Shown: positions 1-4,982 of the stretch, in pieces | Layout of the letters: each line of letters opens with the position of its first letter | How positions within the stretch are numbered: position 1 is the stretch's first letter | Assembly: GCA_016840185.1 (NCBI GenBank) | Contig: JAEOSV010000220.1 | Span: 1-6,468, forward strand | DNA from: Candidatus Hermodarchaeota archaeon | GTDB lineage: Archaea > Asgardarchaeota > Hermodarchaeia > Hermodarchaeales > Hermodarchaeaceae | Direction: 5' to 3' | Length of the DNA stretch: 6,468 bases | Notes under the pieces: model-generated | What the model saw: only the letters and a program-made list of their open reading frames with translations | Told to the model about the DNA's origin: nothing | The model's database searches: none | Program-made: the position numbers and the translations under genes

Positions 1-330
1 CCACAAGAAGATTCCATAGGTGCCATTTCTCACTGCGAATCCTCTGAGTTCTACGTTGTCCGCACTCACCAGAATGATGGTTCCGCTTCCGACAATTGCA
101 GTACTGTCTGAACCCTCACCAATGATGCTTAATGGTTTGGTGATTCTCAAACTCTCAAAGTAAGTTCCTGAAGCCACTTTGACAGTGTCTCCAGGGTTGG
201 CCGAGTCTATTGCCATTTGTATGTGGGAATAGTCCCCTGGAACTTCGATGACACCAGATTCAATAGTGGACGGATTGAAGTTGATTGGGCAAAGAAGAAG
301 CAAGATTGAAAGGATCGTAGCAGAATCCAT
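1..330 (-). CDS. NosD-like right-handed beta-helix exported protein (partial, N-terminal 110 codons)
   Basis: The minus-strand frame is open from an ATG at 330 to the window edge, so the C-terminus is missing. Residues 1-18 are hydrophobic (LSILLLLC core) and look like a Sec signal. From about residue 27 the sequence follows the start of NosD/pectin-lyase-like beta-helix proteins: EVPGDYSHIQMAID, then NPGDTVKVASGTY, ITKPLSIIGEG and NVELRGFAVRNGTYGI. In that family these are the first coils of a parallel beta-helix, often in cell-surface carbohydrate-binding or adhesive proteins; the substrate here is unknown. ATG 330 was chosen because a TATA-like box at 362-370 places the transcript start near 340. 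A TTG at 360 is in frame and would add an n-region rich in arginine (MRRFQLTRIG), a more typical signal peptide, but it abuts the TATA box. Family call is firm; start is uncertain. Confidence 0.85.
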   Translation of the reverse strand, partial: MDSATILSILLLLCPINFNPSTIESGVIEVPGDYSHIQMAIDSANPGDTVKVASGTYFESLRITKPLSIIGEGSDSTAIVGSGTIILVSADNVELRGFAVRNGTYGIFLW

Positions 331-361
331 TCCTATTCTTGTTAATTGGAATCTGCGCAAT

Positions 362-370
362 CTATAAACT
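362..370 (-). promoter_or_regulatory. TATA-like box for the beta-helix gene
   Basis: The minus strand reads AGTTTATAG here, close to the archaeal TATA consensus. Initiation about 25 bases downstream falls near 340, giving a leader of roughly 10 bases before the ATG at 330. Spacing and sequence are the only evidence. Confidence 0.4.
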
Positions 371-466
371 TTCTGAAAGAACCTTGTCAACAAAAATCTT
401 CACCATTCAGATGCACCCGAGCGCCTGTGGCTATTTCCCGCGGATTTTTCATATTCGCCAAGCTAC

Positions 467-473
467 TTTTATA
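467..473 (+). promoter_or_regulatory. TATA-like box for the PKD surface-protein gene
   Basis: CTTTTATACC is a good archaeal TATA element. Transcription would begin around 495-500, only a few bases before the ATG at 505, so the mRNA is probably leaderless or nearly so. This spacing is a main reason for rejecting the longer reading from the TTG at 346. Confidence 0.55.
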
Positions 474-504
474 CCAGCGAAAATATGAATTATATTGGAT
501 TAGC

Positions 505-1536
505 ATGAATAAGAAGAATGTTCTGATGATTCTTCTATTACTGTTGTCTGGTGCGATGAATGGATTAGCATTAGCGACACCTGTTGAGGAAAAGCCTACT
601 GAAAGGGTTGTTGGTGTCGAGGTAGGCGACTGGGTGAAATACGGCGATTTTTTTGTAACATGGATATCCACGGACCCCACTCTTCAGGACCCACCGTTGG
701 ATTTAATCGAACATAACAAAACAGAATGGGTCGCAAATACCGTTGAGAACATTTCGGGGACAAGAATCACGTTTCAGACAGTGACCCATTATGAGAATGA
801 CACTGAGACATCAGGTGTCTCATACGTTGACATCAGCTCAGGGGGAGGCAATGGCACCTTCATGTTCATTTCAGCCGATCTTGATCCGAGTGAAGTGATC
901 TACCTTTCTATGGATTTTGCCGATACACGGATCAACCAAACAGTCCAACTGCTTTATGCCAACGCAATCAGAGAGACAAACTACTTAATGGCATCCCAAT
1001 ATGTGTCAGACGAATGGGGTCAAACGCTTGGTTATGAAATTCAATATTTCTGGGATAGAACGACCGGTGCGTTATCGCAACGCATTGGAACCTCTTCTAT
1101 AACCACAGGAGAACACACCACAATAGCAATGAGATCCGAAGTCTTGATAGACACCAATCTCTGGGAAGAAAAACCTGACACAACGCCTCCTACAGCTGAC
1201 GCTGGTCCAGACCAAACAGCCAACGTAAATCAAATCGTGATCTTTGACGCTGGAAACTCCCGCGACAACGAAGGTGGGTGGGGGATAGCTAGTTACGAGT
1301 GGGACTTCGGTGATGGAACACAAGAAACCGGGATAGCAGTCACACACGCTTTCAACGCGACAGGAAAATACACCGTAAGGTTGACAACAAAAGACTGGGC
1401 TGACAACAGCGACGAAGATACACTCATCGTAACCGTTCAAGAAGAATCTTCCCCGCCATCAATCATGGGTGTCGTCACAGCAATAATATTGCTTGCAGCA
1501 GGAATATTTCTCTGGAGGTTCAAGGCTAAGAAGTAG
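505..1536 (+). CDS. Exported PKD-domain surface protein with C-terminal membrane anchor
   Basis: This 343-residue protein begins with a signal peptide (MNKKNVLMILLLLLSG, likely cleavage after LALA near residue 24). Residues 35-220 form a beta-rich region starting VGVEVGDWVKYG; I do not recognise it as a named domain. Residues 228-312 are a PKD domain: PPTADAGPDQ, then YEWDFGDGT at 264-272, then HAFNATGKYTVRLT. Residues 319-337 form one transmembrane helix followed by a basic tail (WRFKAKK), giving an outside-facing, C-terminally anchored topology. Six N-x-S/T sequons (N71, N82, N98, N116, N144, N284) fit archaeal surface N-glycosylation. PKD domains usually mediate extracellular protein-protein or carbohydrate contacts; no catalytic domain is visible. 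The ATG at 505 is preferred to an in-frame TTG at 346 because the signal peptide starts there and the TATA box lies at 467-473. It is divergent from the beta-helix gene. Confidence 0.88.
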   Translation: MNKKNVLMILLLLLSGAMNGLALATPVEEKPTERVVGVEVGDWVKYGDFFVTWISTDPTLQDPPLDLIEHNKTEWVANTVENISGTRITFQTVTHYENDTETSGVSYVDISSGGGNGTFMFISADLDPSEVIYLSMDFADTRINQTVQLLYANAIRETNYLMASQYVSDEWGQTLGYEIQYFWDRTTGALSQRIGTSSITTGEHTTIAMRSEVLIDTNLWEEKPDTTPPTADAGPDQTANVNQIVIFDAGNSRDNEGGWGIASYEWDFGDGTQETGIAVTHAFNATGKYTVRLTTKDWADNSDEDTLIVTVQEESSPPSIMGVVTAIILLAAGIFLWRFKAKK

Positions 1537-1567
1537 TTGAGAAGTTGTCAAATTCTTGTCTAAAATC

Positions 1568-1580
1568 GAATGCATACACG
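1568..1580 (+). repeat. Divergent copy of the GAATGCATGC intergenic motif
   Basis: GAATGCATACACG matches the first eight bases of the copies at 2118 and 2627 and then diverges. It lies 24 bases upstream of a TATA-like element. It is the weakest copy and could be chance. Confidence 0.25.
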
Positions 1581-1597
1581 TAGCCTCTATTTCTCAT

Positions 1598-1610
1598 CTA
1601 TAACTTTAAA
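1598..1610 (+). promoter_or_regulatory. TATA-like element ahead of the 125-residue membrane protein
   Basis: CTATAACTTTAAA holds two overlapping AT-rich candidates, with TTTAAA at 1605-1610. Initiation near 1632 would give a leader of about 38 bases, enough to include the Shine-Dalgarno site at 1658-1662. Confidence 0.4.
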
Positions 1611-1657
1611 TGGTCAGAAACAAATGTTGAAACTCTAGGATAAACAAAAATGCAACC

Positions 1658-1662
1658 GAGGA
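1658..1662 (+). promoter_or_regulatory. Shine-Dalgarno site deciding a TTG start
   Basis: GAGGA matches the archaeal 16S rRNA 3' end and ends 7 bases before the TTG at 1670. No ATG or GTG occurs in this frame between the upstream in-frame stop (TGA at 1628) and 1670, so the site supports the TTG start. Confidence 0.5.
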
Positions 1663-1669
1663 ACTATTT

Positions 1670-2047
1670 TTGTCACCATCTGAATCGCTTTGGTTAGTGT
1701 TTATCTCCTTTGCCGCGAACTTAGCATTCTTAACGTTGTATTTTTCACACATCCTTTCTGAATATTCTTCAAAGCATTCTCCACGTAACGCTGCGTTTTT
1801 GCTCTCCTTTTTGGGAGCGACTGTAGGTACAGCATTTTCTCTAGCGATTCCATCTCTTCCAGACGTCCTTCCTTATATGGATGTGGCCATTGGCCTCGTC
1901 TGCGTCACATGGATTTTGCTGCTCCATTACTACTACGAAGCAGCTTGGCTAGAAGCCGTATTTGCAACAGCGATCGCTGCCCTTGTATACGTTGTGATCT
2001 TGGCGGTGACTTTCGGTCTTTTTACCCTGTGGTTGGGAATTGGCTGA
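1670..2047 (+). CDS. Small four-helix integral membrane protein, unknown function
   Basis: The product is 125 residues. Hydrophobic segments at about 7-28, 41-61, 68-88 and 95-122 predict four transmembrane helices. The loop after helix 1 is polar (SEYSSKHSPRN), and a proline-containing loop (PSLPDVLPYMD) lies between helices 2 and 3. Aromatic and acidic residues cluster before helix 4 (HYYYEAAWLEA). I recognise no family, catalytic motif or transporter signature. The TTG start rests on a well-placed GAGGA and the lack of any other start codon. The gene stands alone, with spacers of 133 and 229 bases on either side and its own TATA-like element, so it is probably transcribed singly. The long open frame, start signals and coherent membrane pattern argue that it is real. 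Confidence 0.65.
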   Translation: MSPSESLWLVFISFAANLAFLTLYFSHILSEYSSKHSPRNAAFLLSFLGATVGTAFSLAIPSLPDVLPYMDVAIGLVCVTWILLLHYYYEAAWLEAVFATAIAALVYVVILAVTFGLFTLWLGIG

Positions 2048-2117
2048 CGCGAACTCTGAAATCGTCAACTTGACCGAATATGAACTCGAATTCGCTAAGC
2101 CCATAGTTTCTAGATTG

Positions 2118-2132
2118 GAATGCATGCAAAAA
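2118..2132 (+). repeat. GAATGCATGC intergenic motif, copy A
   Basis: GAATGCATGCAAAAA contains the perfect palindrome TGCATGCA followed by an A-run. It lies 20 bases ahead of a TATA-like TTTATT (2153-2158), upstream of the 72-residue membrane protein gene. Close relatives occur at 2494, 2627 and 4877. Confidence 0.45.
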
Positions 2133-2196
2133 CCAGGCGCAAATTGACTATCTTTATTGAATACGAATATCAAGCAATAACACGAATTAGAATAGG

Positions 2197-2203
2197 TTTA
2201 TTA
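2197..2203 (+). promoter_or_regulatory. TATA-like element ahead of the 72-residue membrane protein
   Basis: TTTATTA would place initiation near 2225, about 50 bases before the ATG at 2277. A second candidate, TTTATT at 2153-2158, would give a leader of about 95 bases. Sequence alone does not choose between them. Confidence 0.35.
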
Positions 2204-2264
2204 GTACATGTAAGCATGAAGAAAGCTGACATCACCGAAGGTGTTAAAGCAACTCTTGAAGCAA

Positions 2265-2270
2265 GAGGAT
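2265..2270 (+). promoter_or_regulatory. Shine-Dalgarno site deciding the ATG at 2277
   Basis: GAGGAT ends 6 bases before the ATG at 2277. This favours that ATG over the in-frame GTG at 2241, which has no comparable site. Confidence 0.55.
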
Positions 2271-2276
2271 AATGCC

Positions 2277-2495
2277 ATGACTAAAACGATTTTGAGCCGG
2301 ACTTTCAAACTTACGGTAGTCATCATAATCGCAATCGTTCTCCAAATAGTTGCTATGATATTTGTTTACGTTGGCATATTGGGAGACAGTCGCTTTGGAA
2401 TGATTTCACTAGTCCTTCTGGGCGCCTCAACAGGGCTTTACTTATTCCTAGTCTATACTCTATGGCGCGTCATAACAGTCATATACGAGAAGTAA
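2277..2495 (+). CDS. Small two-helix membrane protein, unknown function
   Basis: The product is 72 residues with two predicted transmembrane helices, at about 11-35 and 41-64, joined by a short turn (LGDSRFG). A basic N-terminus (MTKTILSRTFK) suggests that both ends face the cytoplasm. I recognise no family. The ATG at 2277 is chosen because GAGGAT lies 6 bases upstream; reading from the GTG at 2241 would add a polar segment of 12 residues (MLKQLLKQEDNA). The stop codon overlaps the next copy of the GCATGC motif, and a hairpin terminator lies 86 bases beyond. Short two-helix proteins like this are often subunits or regulators of larger membrane complexes, but no partner is visible here. Confidence 0.6.
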   Translation: MTKTILSRTFKLTVVIIIAIVLQIVAMIFVYVGILGDSRFGMISLVLLGASTGLYLFLVYTLWRVITVIYEK

Positions 2496-2511
2496 ATGCA
2501 TGCACGCAAAA
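2494..2511 (+). repeat. AATGCATGC intergenic motif, copy B
   Basis: AAATGCATGCACGCAAAA overlaps the TAA stop of the 72-residue membrane protein. It shares the AATGCATGC core and the trailing GCAAAA with other copies. Confidence 0.45.
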
Positions 2512-2581
2512 TTTGAATAACGTTTATGAGGCTCTGATGCTATTAATTATATTGGGTATTGCTCCTGACTTCGCCGCGGAA

Positions 2582-2612
2582 GAGAAAGAAAATCGATCTT
2601 TCTCCTTTTTTT
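2582..2612 (+). terminator. Hairpin plus T-tract terminator
   Basis: GAGAAAGA (2582-2589) pairs perfectly with TCTTTCTC (2597-2604) around a 7-base loop. One C and then seven T follow (2606-2612). This has the form of an intrinsic terminator; in archaea the T-tract itself is the main signal. It most likely ends the transcript of the 72-residue membrane protein gene. Confidence 0.7.
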
Positions 2613-2626
2613 GTCTTAAATCTCCT

Positions 2627-2649
2627 GAATGCATGCATGCAAATGCGTG
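2627..2649 (+). repeat. GAATGCATGC intergenic motif, copy C (extended)
   Basis: GAATGCATGCATGCAAATGC, continuing GTG, is the longest copy, with overlapping palindromes. It ends 27 bases before the TATA-like element of the 133-residue membrane protein gene. Confidence 0.45.
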
Positions 2650-2676
2650 TGTGTTCGTCTTAATGGTAACAGAGCA

Positions 2677-2683
2677 TTTATTC
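2677..2683 (+). promoter_or_regulatory. TATA-like element ahead of the 133-residue membrane protein
   Basis: TTTATTC lies about 25 bases before the ATG at 2702. Initiation would fall at or just after 2700, implying a leaderless message. Confidence 0.4.
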
Positions 2684-2701
2684 TTTAGATGCCCTTTTTA
2701 A

Positions 2702-3103
2702 ATGGGGTGTGAGATGAGGTTCATTTCCAAGCCAAGTTATCATTGGATAATAGTATTTGTAATTAAGATTCTTGGATTGTTCACAATTCTCAATTTGCTA
2801 ATTCTGCCTATTTTGTGGATCTTGAAGACTCTGTATCTATTTGCTCTCATTCTCACGTACGAAGCATTATTTATTGTCATTGTAGGGGTTCTACAGATTT
2901 TGGGGTCTTACATCTATCGAAAGAATAGCATCCATTCTCGATGGGCTGGGTTGGGGTCCCGTACTGGGTGGTTTAACTTCGAGAAATTTGCGAAACTAAA
3001 ACCAGAAGAAAGGAGGAAGTACAGACAAGAAGGAGCAATCATGATAATACTTGGCCTCACACTATTGATTGTGACAACAATCCTACATTTCTTAATAGCA
3101 TAG
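2702..3103 (+). CDS. Three-helix membrane protein with basic cytoplasmic loop, unknown function
   Basis: The product is 133 residues. Predicted helices lie at about 14-40, 43-71 and 111-131. Between helices 2 and 3 is a strongly basic, aromatic loop (about 72-110) with WAGLGSRTGWFNFEKF and KPEERRKYRQEG, which is probably cytoplasmic by the positive-inside rule. The loop reads like a conserved functional segment rather than a spacer, but I cannot assign a family. The start is uncertain: ATG 2702 fits a leaderless message from the TATA at 2677-2683, while an in-frame ATG at 2714 would remove four residues (MGCE). The preceding spacer holds a terminator, so this gene is probably not cotranscribed with the 72-residue protein. 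It converges on the caspase-like gene, with 150 bases between them. Confidence 0.72.
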   Translation: MGCEMRFISKPSYHWIIVFVIKILGLFTILNLLILPILWILKTLYLFALILTYEALFIVIVGVLQILGSYIYRKNSIHSRWAGLGSRTGWFNFEKFAKLKPEERRKYRQEGAIMIILGLTLLIVTTILHFLIA

Positions 3104-3165
3104 TAAGTAAGAGTAGTCACCTCAGGCTATAATTGAATGAATGCTGCATAGCTGCTCCTGAAACC

Positions 3166-3172
3166 TTTTTTT
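3166..3172 (+). terminator. T-tract terminator after the 133-residue membrane protein
   Basis: Seven consecutive T lie 63 bases past the stop, with only weak pairing upstream (CAGG with CCTG). Archaeal polymerase terminates at such tracts, and the convergent gene layout makes one expected here. Confidence 0.4.
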
Positions 3173-3231
3173 CGTGTGTACCCCTTTCGACAACCAAGGA
3201 GATCCAATTGCACATGGGCACTATCATCCTA

Positions 3232-3245
3232 CCCTCTTTTTAGGG
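3232..3245 (-). terminator. Possible weak hairpin after the caspase-like gene
   Basis: CCCT (3232-3235) and AGGG (3242-3245) can pair across a 6-base loop, 8 bases past the minus-strand stop at 3254. On the minus strand the loop is A-rich rather than T-rich, so the evidence for termination is weak. Confidence 0.2.
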
Positions 3246-3253
3246 ACCATTTA

Positions 3254-4801
3254 TCATTTCAACTGTTTCCAGAGAGGATGAAACGTCACTCTGATGGTAT
3301 CGTAGCCCTCAAAGCGGAGCCCAGAAAAAAGCTCTCCCATCACCCGCAACGTGACCCAGCGACTAAGCCCCGTTATATAGCCATCGACTCCTGTGGACAA
3401 AATATAGGATACAACAGCTTCCCTATCGAATTTCACCATCAACTCATGCACTCCGTCATGGTCAAAGTCTCCAATGGCGAATTCGTCCCCAGTGGGCACA
3501 TCAGCTCCAAGTCTGACTGAGGAAACATTAATGTCATAAACGTCCGCACCAAAAATCGATGGAAGTTCAATGTAACATGTGATCCAAGAACCTTTGCTGT
3601 GAAGTTTCAGATTTTGCGGTTTAACATTGATTGTTGCATTATGAACCTCAATTGTACCGTCTACAAAAGTGTTGTCCTCAATATCTGTCTCACCTGGACC
3701 TGTGCTGGCTCTCACGCTGACAACGTATAGTCCTTTGTAGGTTCCAGTTGTATTCCACACAAACGACAAAGCGACTATCTCTCCAGGATTTACTGTTACC
3801 ATTCGCTGATTTACTGCAAAGCTTGAATCGTAGTACACGCTGATGAGTGGATTCCATGACTTGGCTCCTTGATTTTCAACAATCACAGTAATGGTGACAG
3901 GTGACCCTGCCAACACAACGTCAGTCGATGTCTCAACCTGAATTATAGCGACGTCCCACACAGGAAATGGTTTGGTGATGTCCCTCTGGACTAACGGTAT
4001 GTCCCCATCTGCCACACCGAAAAAGCTTGTCGGATTTTGCGTTAGTCCGTGATTTGAGGCGTAGGATTCGGTGTGGGGTTTAGCATACACGAAGTTTTCT
4101 GCCGCTGAAATCCAACCGTCTCCGTTGGAATCTTCCGCGAGTTGGAATCCTTTTATCACTCCGACATAAGTGAACCAGCTCCAATCTTCGCACCAACCCC
4201 AAGACGACTGACCGCTCCTGCACGCAGTCAATACTACACGGTCATATCCGAATATGCTTCCTTCTCCATCTTTGATCCATGAACCGCTGTGGCATGTATC
4301 TAGAATCACGGTTACGAAGGCTTGTGACAAGCCTCCTGAGAGAAGCCACTCATTTAGTTCCTTGACCTGTAGTCGCCCATCGGGAAAAATTAAGCTTCCC
4401 AAACCTCCGTGCCCGCAATAGTAAAATATCACAATCTCTCCTGGGGCAGTTTGTCCTAGAAAATTCAAGATTTCCTTCTTCACGTTTGCCTTGGTTGAAA
4501 GACCACGCAGAAACGGTTTGGTTAGATCGTCAACTTCTTTGTACTCATACATCGAAAGAAAATGGATGTAACTCACATATTCGGTGGTAGCATTGTTCCA
4601 GTTTCGGTAGTCAAGCAATTCTTTAATGAGAAATTGTGCTGACTTCATGCGGCAAGAATCGTATTCGATTTCGATCGCTAATAGTCGAAAGCGCTGAATC
4701 CCTGTAGAAGAACTTGCCGAAGTAGACGTGGCATTAAAGGTAATACTCAAGATCGCTGCCAGAAATAGAATCAACAATATCCTCGTGGATTTTTTCAACA
4801 T
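3254..4801 (-). CDS. Exported caspase-like cysteine peptidase with EF-hand loop, CARDB-like and C-terminal beta domains
   Basis: The protein is 515 residues. Residues 1-28 are a Sec signal peptide (MLKKSTRILLILFLAA). Residues 38-270 form a caspase-like clan CD domain (C13/C14 type): VIFYYCGHGG carries the catalytic His131, and VILDTCHSGSW carries the catalytic Cys170. RVVLTACRSGQSSW at 188-201 and QNPTSFFGVADGDIPL at 256-271 are typical of archaeal and bacterial members. Within it, DSNGDGWISAAE (224-235) is a complete EF-hand loop with D, N, D, S and E at positions 1, 3, 5, 9 and 12. Residues 282-386 resemble a CARDB adhesion domain (VTITVIVENQG). Residues 390-507 form a second beta domain containing DFDHDGVHELMVKFDR, another acidic, possibly calcium-binding loop. 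There is no membrane anchor, so it is probably secreted. Five sequons (N23, N70, N350, N388, N425) are present. Substrate is unknown; clan CD enzymes often cut after a specific basic or acidic residue. It is divergent from the papain-like gene. Confidence 0.9.
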   Translation of the reverse strand: MLKKSTRILLILFLAAILSITFNATSTSASSSTGIQRFRLLAIEIEYDSCRMKSAQFLIKELLDYRNWNNATTEYVSYIHFLSMYEYKEVDDLTKPFLRGLSTKANVKKEILNFLGQTAPGEIVIFYYCGHGGLGSLIFPDGRLQVKELNEWLLSGGLSQAFVTVILDTCHSGSWIKDGEGSIFGYDRVVLTACRSGQSSWGWCEDWSWFTYVGVIKGFQLAEDSNGDGWISAAENFVYAKPHTESYASNHGLTQNPTSFFGVADGDIPLVQRDITKPFPVWDVAIIQVETSTDVVLAGSPVTITVIVENQGAKSWNPLISVYYDSSFAVNQRMVTVNPGEIVALSFVWNTTGTYKGLYVVSVRASTGPGETDIEDNTFVDGTIEVHNATINVKPQNLKLHSKGSWITCYIELPSIFGADVYDINVSSVRLGADVPTGDEFAIGDFDHDGVHELMVKFDREAVVSYILSTGVDGYITGLSRWVTLRVMGELFSGLRFEGYDTIRVTFHPLWKQLK

Positions 4802-4832
4802 GATTCACACATAACAAATTCGGGCATAATAA

Positions 4833-4840
4833 CACTTAAA
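4833..4840 (-). promoter_or_regulatory. TATA-like box for the caspase-like gene
   Basis: The minus strand reads TTTAAGTG, preceded by AAATG. Initiation about 25 bases on falls near 4812, leaving a leader of about 11 bases before the ATG at 4801. Confidence 0.4.
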
Positions 4841-4860
4841 CATTTATGAAGTGGAATTCT

Positions 4861-4892
4861 ATACATGCACGTCGCTGGCATGCGTGCAAAAC
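4861..4892. repeat. GCATGC-type inverted repeat between the two peptidase genes
   Basis: TGCACG (4866-4871) and CGTGCA (4883-4888) form a perfect 6-base inverted repeat across 11 bases. The right half, GGCATGCGTGCAAAAC, resembles the spacer motifs at 2494 and 2627. It sits 20 bases upstream of the minus-strand TATA box and 30 bases upstream of the plus-strand one, a plausible shared operator position. Confidence 0.45.
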
Positions 4893-4921
4893 AAGATAAT
4901 TACTCCACATAGATGATTTTT

Positions 4922-4929
4922 TCATAAAC
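4922..4929 (+). promoter_or_regulatory. TATA-like element for the papain-like peptidase gene
   Basis: TCATAAAC within an AT-rich stretch (4916-4937) would direct initiation near 4952, leaving about 30 bases of leader that include the Shine-Dalgarno site. The match to consensus is moderate. Confidence 0.3.
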
Positions 4930-4968
4930 ATTAATTAGGAAAGGAAAGATTTGTTTGATGTAGTCTTC

Positions 4969-4974
4969 GGAGAG
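4969..4974 (+). promoter_or_regulatory. Shine-Dalgarno site supporting the TTG start at 4983
   Basis: GGAGAG ends 8 bases before the TTG at 4983 and 26 bases before the ATG at 5001. Spacing favours the TTG. Confidence 0.5.
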
Positions 4975-4982
4975 ACAAGGAA

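Noticed and set aside
346..504. Extension of the PKD protein by 53 codons to a TTG at 346
   Set aside because: The added segment is not protein-like for this family, would bury the signal peptide inside the protein, and lies across the TATA box at 467-473.
387..680. Minus-strand frame of 97 codons opposite the PKD gene
   Set aside because: It lies antisense to the signal peptide region and promoter of a well-supported gene and has no recognisable features.
1072..1440. Minus-strand frame of 122 codons
   Set aside because: It is a cysteine- and valine-rich antisense shadow of the PKD domain coding sequence.
2216..2272. An 18-codon frame (MKKADITEGVKATLEARG) ending 4 bases before the ATG at 2277, as a regulatory leader peptide
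   Set aside because: The nearest TATA-like element (2197-2203) would start transcription downstream of its ATG, there is no nearby Shine-Dalgarno site, and nothing marks it as an attenuator.
2118..2649. GCATGC motifs as a CRISPR array
   Set aside because: Copies are short, unequally spaced by roughly 130-380 bases, separated by genes, and lack uniform repeats or spacers.
2462..2701. A 79-codon plus-strand frame
   Set aside because: It starts inside the 72-residue protein gene, contains the hairpin and T-tract terminator and the GCATGC motif, and shows no domain or hydrophobic pattern.
3176..3520. Plus-strand frame of 114 codons
   Set aside because: It is antisense to the C-terminal domain of the caspase-like gene, with no start signals and no domain.
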